In this document: positions 56,848 to 64,000 of the stretch, piece after piece
Position numbering within the stretch: position 1 is the first letter of the stretch
Layout of the letters: the number at the start of each line of letters is the position of its first letter
Assembly: GCA_963930655.1 (NCBI GenBank)
Contig: OZ005600.1
Coordinates: forward strand, 10,729,501-10,793,500
Direction of reading: 5' to 3'
Source of the DNA: Myrica gale
Lineage: Eukaryota > Streptophyta > Magnoliopsida > Fagales > Myricaceae
Length of the DNA: 64,000 nucleotides
Position numbers and translations under genes: made by a program
Notes under the pieces: generated by a model
The model's database searches: none
The model's input: the letters and a program-made list of their open reading frames with translations, nothing else
What the model was told of the DNA's origin: nothing

Positions 56848-57130
56848 TAAAATATAACGCGTGTCTCTGGGGTATAACTTTTTCCCGGGAATGCCACTAG
56901 GGTAAGGTTTGTTGTCTCGCTTTCCCTGGGGTTTACTACGATTCCCAGCCATGTCCTCCGTTAAACTTCCATCCCATAAATGACGGAAGTTGCTGACGTG
57001 TCAAAAACTATCGACGTCATCACTAATAAAAATTCAACACGTGTCCACCATCGCCTAGTGTGCATGCCACACTAGCGAAGTGGCATGAAATGACTATAAT
57101 GCCCCTGCCACGTCAATTAATAACATTTTT
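56848..57130. mobile_element. Second single TIR-type arm
   Basis: It begins GGCTAAAATATAACGCGTG, has repeated TGGGGT(A/T)TA phrases, a CTCCGTTAAACTTCC box about 110 bases in, then GCTGACGTGTC. This is the same layout as the complete elements. The opposite arm was not found. Confidence 0.55.
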
Positions 57131-57632
57131 CAATCGAGCAAAGTACCCCTGCGAAATAAAATTTTCCAATTGGAGAGGGATATGTTTGACGTCGAATTGG
57201 TGCGGGAGGAGGCAGCAACTCGATTACATCCCATCTTTTCCCGGAGGCGATCTTCAACCTTACCACCTCCTCGGGTTCCAGTTCCGGGCTCTGCTTAGCT
57301 ACTAACAAAGAGGAATGGATCAGGCCAAGTACAATCATAGAACTATACCCGAAGGGAAAAATCCTCTTCGGGAGGATACTCCCACCCCTCACCCGACCCG
57401 AAGAAAAAATTTTCGTGCCAACATTTGTTGTTCGAAGGACACACTTATCTCGAGACTGGAAGTAATACATGTCTTCCCCCGTTTTGGCGATCTTATAGCA
57501 ATGCATGAACTCCCTCCAAGGTTGGGGGTTTTCCTTGGCGAACAATTTCTTCCACAACGCAAAAAACCCTAGCTCTAATCGCCACTTGTTAGGCTCTAAT
57601 TGACTGGGTGCCAATGAGTACAAAAACAACAA
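57117..57632 (-). pseudogene. Gag-like fragment of a plant LTR retroelement
   Basis: The 171-codon minus frame contains SLAPSQLEPNKWRLELGFF, LWKKLFAKENPQPWREFMHC and GEDMYYFQSR. Its order of motifs resembles the N-terminal domain often found in plant gypsy-type gag proteins (APSQL, W-x-L, then a Y-Y-F block). No start context, zinc knuckle or pol region follows. The assignment rests on pattern memory. Confidence 0.45.
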
Positions 57633-58339
57633 CTCGCGAATCTCCTGAGAAAGGGGAAATCAACAGCCGGCAATTAAACTGTCGTCAAAGAATCCAAGCT
57701 CGTTTTCGTCAGGCTCCGACACCTTTTCGCCTATTTCAGGGACTCTCATTATCACGGTCGGTGAAACATTGTACTTGGCCCATAATGCGGCCAATTGGTT
57801 TTCTTGTTTGGCACACCTGGCCTCCGCCTGACAGAGAGTTTGTGTCGCGAGTCATTAATGAGGAAATGAAAAACTAACACAAAGAGGCAAGATGAATAGG
57901 CTAGGGGAATGACGGTGATGTGAAGACGTGTCGTAATGTCGAGAAAATTATGAATAGGTTGGAAGAACGATGATGACGTGAAGACGAAGTGTCGAAAAAG
58001 CTCCACGAGAGGAATGACGGTAGCGTGTGATGCAAGCTAGTTTTGAACGGCTGGCATCCCTGCCCAAAATCCCAGCAGAAAATGGAGGCCATATTCAGTC
58101 GTTATAAAACTCAACCTTTGAATTCTGCGCTCTTCGTTCGGCTTGTCGGCCAAATGTCAACTTCATGAAGCGCAACCTCTGGATTTCGTGCTCTTCGCTG
58201 GGTTTATTAAGGTTGAAGAGGAGGGGACTACTGATGAGCCATAAAATACTAGGCCCTATCCGACCTGACCACCCCTGGTCTGGCACATTGCGAGCATATT
58301 CGCCTGGTTACTCCATCTCCCATTAGGATTCTTAAAGGC
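57633..58339. other. Spacer between two retroelement remnants
   Basis: Two near-repeats of a phrase GGAATGACGGT(G/A) plus a GAAGACG phrase lie at about 57904-58020, and another pair (GCGCTCTTCGTTCGG and GTGCTCTTCGCTGGG) at about 58126-58204. No gene is seen. Confidence 0.4.
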
Positions 58340-59225
58340 TTTGTCTGGCGGGTGATGTGATGTATCACGTCATGAACGAAGAATCTCTAGCAGCAGTTTG
58401 GTTGAAATTGAAAAGCCGGTACATGTCGAAGTCGTTGACAAATAAGCCCTATCTTAAGTAGCAATTGTATTGTCTGAAGATGGTGGAGGGCTCAAATCTG
58501 AGCCAACACATCAACATGTTTAATTTGACTGTCAGCAATCTAGAGAGGGTTGATGAGAAGTTCGATGACGAAGACAAGACGTTAGATGCTGTTTAATTCT
58601 CTCCTTGCTTCTGCTACCTATAAGAATTTGGTTACTTGGAGTTAGAGGATGTCATAAGAGTCCTATTGGCGTTTTATCAAGGGAAGAAAGCTACTGATGA
58701 GAGTTCTCAGAGTGAAGGACTAATTGTGAAACATAACCAGGAGTGTGGAAGAAGCAAAACAAAGGGTGGTTTAAATGACAATAATTCTCGGTCGAAGTCC
58801 TGAAGGAGGAAGGATATCAATTGTTTTAAGTTCTGGAAGAAATGACACAAAATAGGATTGCCCAGAATGGAAAAAGAATCAGGACGACGATAATGAAGGT
58901 CCCACAAAATCTACTAATGTAGTGGAGTAAGACTCAGACGACATGGATGATAACATGCTTTATGTTTTATTTGTTTCATAGCATCTAATTGATTCTTGGA
59001 TTATGGACTCAGCATGTTTGTTTCACGTAACGCTCAACTGGGGTTGGTTTGACACCTACATGTCAATGAATTTTGATATTGTGACAATGGGTACCAGTGC
59101 ACCTTGTAAATTCATTGGCATATAAAATATAAGAATTAAGATGTTTGATGGTATGGTTAGAACGTTATGTGATGTTAGACATGTTCTAAATGTAGAAAAG
59201 AGTCTTATTTCGTTAGGTACCAGAT
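58340..59225 (+). pseudogene. Ty1-copia gag and protease remnant
   Basis: Gag-type reading: SRYMSKSLTNKPYLK, stop, QLYCLKMVEGSNLSQHINMF, NLERVDEKFDDEDKTL, then degraded sequence. The protease-region reading at about 58990-59222 is WIMDSACLFHVTLNWGWFDT, GTSAPCKFIGI, stop, [20 protein letters not shown] and LISLGT. The D-S-A near the start of the second part replaces the usual D-S-G active-site motif. Multiple stops and shifts; integrase and reverse transcriptase are absent. It is a long-dead fragment. Confidence 0.9.
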
Positions 59226-59936
59226 ATAGTTTATTTTTTAACTCTTAACTTTTTATGATAGTAAAATTCTTTAGCCCCTCTCTCTTGTGAACATAGGCAT
59301 ATTGTTGAACTACGTAAAATTGTTGTCTAAATTTTTTTGCTCTTTTTTTGATTTCGTTTATTGTTCATCATCGATATTCACGCTAATAACAAATCTGGAC
59401 TTCAAACGTCCTCTCGTTGAGTAAATACGAGAACAAAACAAAAACGAACAAAGATTTCTGTATGAAACTGAACGAGAGTAGTAGATTATCAGAGGAAGAC
59501 ACGCTTGGAATCAAAAAGCATGTGATCATGCGGTAAACTAAAGCTAATCACATGAGGAAGCCACGTGAAGTGTCCCCTCGATTCCATTTCGTACGTGGAC
59601 GAGGTAAAGAGGGAGTTGAGTCTGTCTTGCGAGGCAAAACTCACATGAGTGTGCTGTGTGCCCCAGGTTGAGTGCAAACAAGAGCGGTCGAGGAGTGTGC
59701 ACTTCTAACGGGAAAGATCGTGCAGGGTTTAGGAAGAAAACAAGAAGAGCGGCGACGACCTAAATCTACAATCAAACTTCAGAGCCCATACATTGTATGC
59801 GGATGGATTCAAAGGCCCGGCCGTCACCAGATGTTACCTTAAACTCTCGCTGATTTTCACTCCTACCTAGTATCTAGGCCATAATTTGCTTAAGAGTTCA
59901 CGCTTGGAACTCTTGAGGATGCTCCCACTCTCTTAA
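59226..59936. other. Spacer without recognised gene
   Basis: No feature is seen; a 62-codon minus frame (59489-59677) has no recognised domain. Confidence 0.4.
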
Positions 59937-60131
59937 GGGTGTGTTTGCAACATAAAATTGTACACCCTCTAAAATTTTAACACAATAAACTATTACAATA
60001 TAATTTCTATCTTTCCCGTCAAATCATAACTTTTCACTACAAAAAATATAAAAAATTACCTTTTCACTTTTTCACTAAACTCAATACCTAAAATTTTAAC
60101 AATACTAAAATTTTACAAAACAAACTCACCC
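59937..60131. mobile_element. Tourist-type MITE with TAA target duplication
   Basis: The ends GGGTGTGTTTGCAAC and (inverted) GGGTGAGTTTGTTTTG are flanked by TAA at 59934-59936 and 60132-60134. Internal phrases (CCCTCTAAAATTTTAACAC, CTTTTCACTTTTTCACTAAA) are the reverse complement of the copy at 61119. It is 195 bases, non-coding. Confidence 0.88.
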
Positions 60132-61118
60132 TAACTCTCTTCATCTCTCGTGCAGTTAATGCATGCAACATGACTAAAGTTTTTTTTATCGGTTTAAATA
60201 TTTTAAAAATATATAATGGTCTTGTTTGAGCTCCAATAATTTGGGCCCAAAAATTTAAATTTAATAATAACAAATTAATCACATAATTTATTATTATTAT
60301 AATATTTATTAAAAAATTTCTCTCTTTTTCATTTTTTCACTAACTCTCGTAACATTTTTTTACTTTATACCCAAAATTTTCACAATCAAACGTCTCAATA
60401 TCTGATTTGCATTACCATTTAGACAATTATTTATTAATATCCCTTCACCCAAACCGTAAATAATATTCTTTAAATATTGAAAAATAGAAATACTCTTTTT
60501 GTAAACGTATTTCTATTTTCCAAGATTTAAAGAATATTAGGACTGGGTTTTTGTGACTTTTGTCGATGAGGGGACGACGTCTTAACATCAGTCCAGTCAT
60601 CTTGTCACGTGCGAGTTACATCGCAACTACTAGACTAGAGTCACTAGACTATAAGCGGCTGCTAGTTGTACAGTAGAAGTGATACTGTATAATTGGGGAT
60701 AGAGACTAGAGAGTAGACTGCAGGTAGGGTGCTTTGCGTGGACTTAAGTGATTTCCACGTAGGAAACGACGTGTGAGCATCTCAAAAAGTAGGCCACTGG
60801 GCCCTTCTCTTATTTTTGCGATAGGTCCCACATTGACGCAAATCGATGCTTTCGCTTCTTTCTCACGCAACTTCGAAGCCAAGCTTTGCTTGCACATTTG
60901 TCCATTCTCTCGACGTTTTGACTTGAAATAGCTGACCATGGTTAACTCAACCTGCCCTCCCACTCCTGAATTAAATTTTTTTTTGTAATTCTTTATCTTT
61001 CATTATTTATAAAAATTTGAAAATAAATAAGAGACTATTCTATTTAATGTAATTTTTATTTATTCATATAAAATTTTGAGTAACATAACTATTATGATCT
61101 ATTTTTATATCTTATTAT
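60132..61118. other. Spacer with a possible degenerate MITE
   Basis: TTTTTCACTAACTCTC and CCCAAAATTTTCACAATCAA phrases at 60330-60395 look like part of another copy of the same MITE family. An inverted pair (ATTCTTTAAATATTGAAAAATAG at 60463 and ATTTTCCAAGATTTAAAGAATAT at 60510, shown here only by position and key bases CTTTAAAT/ATTTAAAG) can form a hairpin. A minus frame at 60706-60963 has no recognised domain. Confidence 0.45.
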
Positions 61119-61296
61119 GGGTGTGTTTGTTTTGTAAAATTTTAGTATTGTTAAAATTTTAGGTGTTGAGTTTAGTGAAAAAGTGAAGAGAGAGATAATT
61201 TTTTATATTTTTTGTAATGAAAAGTAGTGATTTGATGAAAGAGAGATTATATTGTAATATTTTATTATGTTAAAATTTTAACACGCAAACGCAGCC
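61119..61296. mobile_element. MITE of the same family as 59937, opposite orientation
   Basis: Ends GGGTGTGTTTGTTTTG and (inverted) GGCTGCGTTTGCGTG are flanked by TAT on both sides. The interior has TTGAGTTTAGTGAAAAAGTG and GAAGAGAGAGATAATTT, the reverse of the first copy. It is 178 bases, non-coding. Confidence 0.82.
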
Positions 61297-62414
61297 TATA
61301 TAATTTTGATAGAGAACCGTAGAGTATCTCAATACCCTAATTCTCAATTATCTTTTCAAGTCCTACCTCCTGGGTCTAAGCTTGGAGCCACTAATACATC
61401 AAATAACATTTAAGAATAATTTTTTAAAATTATAATTTGAATAATTGGAACCATAAACTTTCACTGTCTAGTGGGTGGACAAGCGTGAGTTTAAAATCTA
61501 TTATTTACTAATAAATCCTTACTTATACCTGATCTCAAATTATGGGTGAATTTTTAAGATTGAGTGTTTTAAAGAGTTACATACCATTTTTATATTTACA
61601 TGCTAAACATCACAAAATACATGTATTTTAATACTACACTTTATTATCTTTTTTACAAATATCAATATATTTTAACAATTTCTATACGCATATCAATACA
61701 ACTTTAATATCACCATTTTATTAGAAAAATCTTATAAATTTATTCCAAAAATCAATATCCCGACACAAATTCGAATTTACCGGATCAGGTGACTTTGAGA
61801 GTTGCACCAATCCTTCGAGGGAATTCAACTTCGGACTAATTTCTCCCAGCCACTCGACAAAATTTACATTGGCGTTATTTTGGAGACTAACTATGGTTAA
61901 GTAACAAGACGTGCTGGTTAAGCTTATAGATATACGTGACGCATCTAATATTCTTGTTTACTGCTAAGATGCCTGGCGCCGCAATTGACGATAACTTTGT
62001 CCCTGTCCGCAGACTGCCGTCAGTGCTCACATGATTACTCGCCCGGACCACATGACGCAACACAGGAATCTTAACCATAGCATGGGGTTAAATTTTAACC
62101 GCGATTAAGTTATTTGCTTTGTTTGTCCACCATCGTTAAATTAAATTAATGCGCACTCAGTACCTAGAACGGAAGATTTTTAAAATAATGAGGAAGTTAA
62201 AGAATAAATAATCAGGGAGTTGGTACGGATAGACGGATTTCCGGGGTGACCAATTAACGAGAAAGAGATGGAGAGAAAAGGATGGGTTTTCGTCTGGACC
62301 AACCTGTCCGACTAGTGTGAGTATTATTGGTTCCAATCAGGATATACATCCATTTCTCTTTCCTAATTGTTATCTTAGTTAGACATTGTAGAGGATCTCG
62401 ATCTGGTACGGTAT
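61297..62414. other. Spacer without recognised gene
   Basis: This is mostly AT-rich; no gene, RNA or element border is seen. Confidence 0.4.
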
Positions 62415-62550
62415 GCAGTAGCGGAATTAGGATCAAAATTTATGGGTGTTAAACTTTAAAGGTGAAATGACAAAAAAAAATTCTTTCGTAATGTAAAATA
62501 TTGTTTTAGAAATACAATGTCGAAAATTAAGGACAAAAAGCATTAAAAAT
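62415..62550 (+). repeat. Dispersed repeat, second copy of 32990-33125
   Basis: It carries the same ordered phrases as the earlier copy, beginning GGATCAAAATTTATGGG and continuing AAACTTTAAAGGTGAAATG. The two copies lie 29 kb apart in the same orientation. Confidence 0.7.
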
Positions 62551-62896
62551 ATGATTAGTAAGATGACAGGAAGTTACCCCTCGATTGAAGAACTTGTAAT
62601 CGATGCAAAACAAAAATTATAATAACTTTATATTTACCTTAATTATTATGTAACACTAAGAACAAAATCAATGTATAGAAAAAAAATATTTTAGATCTGA
62701 TACCCATTAAGTCTATTTGGCCTCAACTTAATGGGTATCGGACTTGATTAATTTATAAAGAAAAACAAAAAAATTACATTAAATTTTTTTTTTTGGGGTG
62801 CGATGGGTATCGGCCACCCCTTTGCTTCCTGCTGGTATGGATAAGCATGACACTAACCGTGTATTGTTTAGAAACGTTTGTTTGTTTGCTTGTCGC

Positions 62897-63084
62897 TAGA
62901 GCTGAACAAAATCGGACCGAATTTGCTGTCCGGTCCGGTTTTAATTTTTCAAAGCGGTCCGGTCTGGACCGGATTGAAGGACCCCATTTATGCGGTCCGG
63001 TCCGGGTCACAAAATTATGAAATGCGGTCCAGACCGGACCGGACCACATTTCACAAATTTATTTAATTTTTTTTATTTTTATCT
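62897..63084. mobile_element. hAT-like fragment with CCGGTCCGG repeats
   Basis: It starts near CTAGAGCTGAACAAAATCGG and is built of GGTCCGG and CCGGACC units in both directions, much like the small hAT element at 31752. The far tip is not visible. Open frames across it are repeat translations. Confidence 0.5.
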
Positions 63085-63113
63085 CTGCAGTGCGCAGAGT
63101 GCACTGCGCAGTG

Positions 63114-64000
63114 CTGTTAGGGACCCCGGTCTAGGCCGCCATAACAACTCCAACTCCCGCCAAGCGATCCGCTCCAACACCACAATCGATCCTCCCGAAA
63201 CCGGTTCAATTAACACACGAGCGTTGCAAATAGGATCTAACACACACAAAATGGAGAATACTAGAGATATTTATTGATGAACACGAAGAACGTGGTTAAG
63301 GGTTAATTAGCCCAAAGACCACAAGAACAAGAACAATCCCGATCAAGGGTTAATTAGCCCAAGAACGGGTACCCAATCTAGGTTATTAGCCTAGAATGAA
63401 TCCCAAGTAACAAGGTTATTAGCCTTGAAACCGACTTAGCATATACTTGCCTATGCTCGGCCAAATCCCACCCCAAAAGCACTAAGGCTCTACTCTTCTC
63501 TCTATTCTCTGAATGAATGACTCTAATGCTCCTAAGGATGTTTATATAGACATCCTTAGGAGCTTACAAACCCTAATGGACTCAATCAAATCAAATTAAC
63601 ATCAAATCAAATCTAAATCAAATCCCTTGAATCAAGCATATTTGATATTACAAGCCTAATATAACAAGAACATAAAGGAAAGGAATCTTCTAGAGTTTAG
63701 GAAAGGATCCCTAAATCTAGAAGATATGATTTATTAAATCTCAACAGTTAAGGAAAGCAATCTCTAAGATACCTCCCTGATTGTTGGGATCTCGTCGTTG
63801 TCCGCCGCCGTCCACGGTGGCGCCGCCGCCGCTTGCACCACCATGGGTGGTGATGCTCCTTCGGGTCCTGGGACCTTCCTCTTCCATGCCCCACCAAGTA
63901 CCGGTAGGGGTGGTGGTGCTCCGCCACTGGTGGTGGCTGCTGGTGGTGTCCATCCTGTGTCATGGCACTCGTTTGTCTGCTTGCTCGCTGTTGCTGCTTG
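63114..64000. mobile_element. LTR-like or other repeat sequence running off the window
   Basis: It begins TGTTAGGGACCCCGG, a TG start as in LTRs. From 63290 to 63440 it carries repeated hairpin units built on GGTT(A)ATTAGCC with complementary arms (for example CTAGGTTATTAGCCTAG and CAAGGTTATTAGCCTTG). The last 200 bases are GGTGGTG-rich, and minus-strand frames there are His/Gly/Arg-rich repeats. The second end lies outside the window, so the class is uncertain. Confidence 0.4.

Noticed and set aside
63290..63440. CRISPR-like array
   Set aside because: Units are few, unevenly spaced hairpins in a plant repeat, without constant repeats and unique spacers.
1..64000. tRNA, rRNA or organelle-derived segments
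   Set aside because: No cloverleaf, rRNA core or plastid or mitochondrial gene sequence was recognised on either strand; a tRNA scan could not be run.

Overview
This is nuclear DNA from a flowering plant, most likely a eudicot, possibly woody. The evidence is plant-only gene families (SOSEKI, NRG2/DUF630-DUF632, Ole e 1, EIN3-like, plant-type acyl-CoA oxidase 2), GT-AG introns, AT-rich spacers and a dense load of plant transposons. Nothing suggests bacteria, an organelle or a virus. Species cannot be named from sequence alone.

Only three host genes look intact: a SOSEKI (DUF966) polarity gene at 934-2785 (+, 5 exons), an Ole e 1-like secreted protein gene at 12426-14983 (+, 2 exons), and an NRG2/DUF630-DUF632 gene at 36708-42922 (+, 5 exons). 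Two more are readable but dead: an EIN3-like (EIL) gene at 22905-26329 (-), frameshifted and split near its start by a hAT transposon, and a long-chain acyl-CoA oxidase (ACX2) copy at 43328-46637 (-), lacking its 5' exons, with a nonsense codon and a damaged last exon. The last two exons of an inositol-polyphosphate 5-phosphatase gene remain at 21659-22054 (+).

The rest is a nest of transposons. The main signal is a set of terminal-inverted-repeat elements with 9-bp (or about 9-bp) target duplications, as in Mutator-like elements: 3303-10271, 10663-11182, 12754-14355, 17982-19048, 19337-20001, 27792-28238 and 29706-32397. Their arms differ in sequence but share a layout: direct-repeat phrases at the tip, then a CGTTAA/TTAACGG box roughly 110-150 bp inside, then an ACGT box. 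Several elements carry pieces of host genes. A carbamoyl-phosphate synthase small-subunit fragment sits in the element inside the Ole e 1 intron. A GRF zinc-finger fragment sits in 29706-32397. Isopropylmalate dehydratase large-subunit exons sit in a CACTA element (3724-8325) that is itself nested in 3303-10271.

Other elements: a hAT element with a decayed transposase (24167-26296), a small hAT element of CCGGTCCGG repeats (31752-32148), a LINE-like insertion with only an ORF1-type protein and a poly-A tail inside an NRG2 intron (38084-40318), Tourist-type MITEs with TAA/TTA duplications, a Ty1-copia gag-protease remnant (58340-59225), a gag-like remnant (57117-57632) and LTR-like sequence at the right edge. 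The region from about 46.6 to 64 kb has no recognisable intact host gene.
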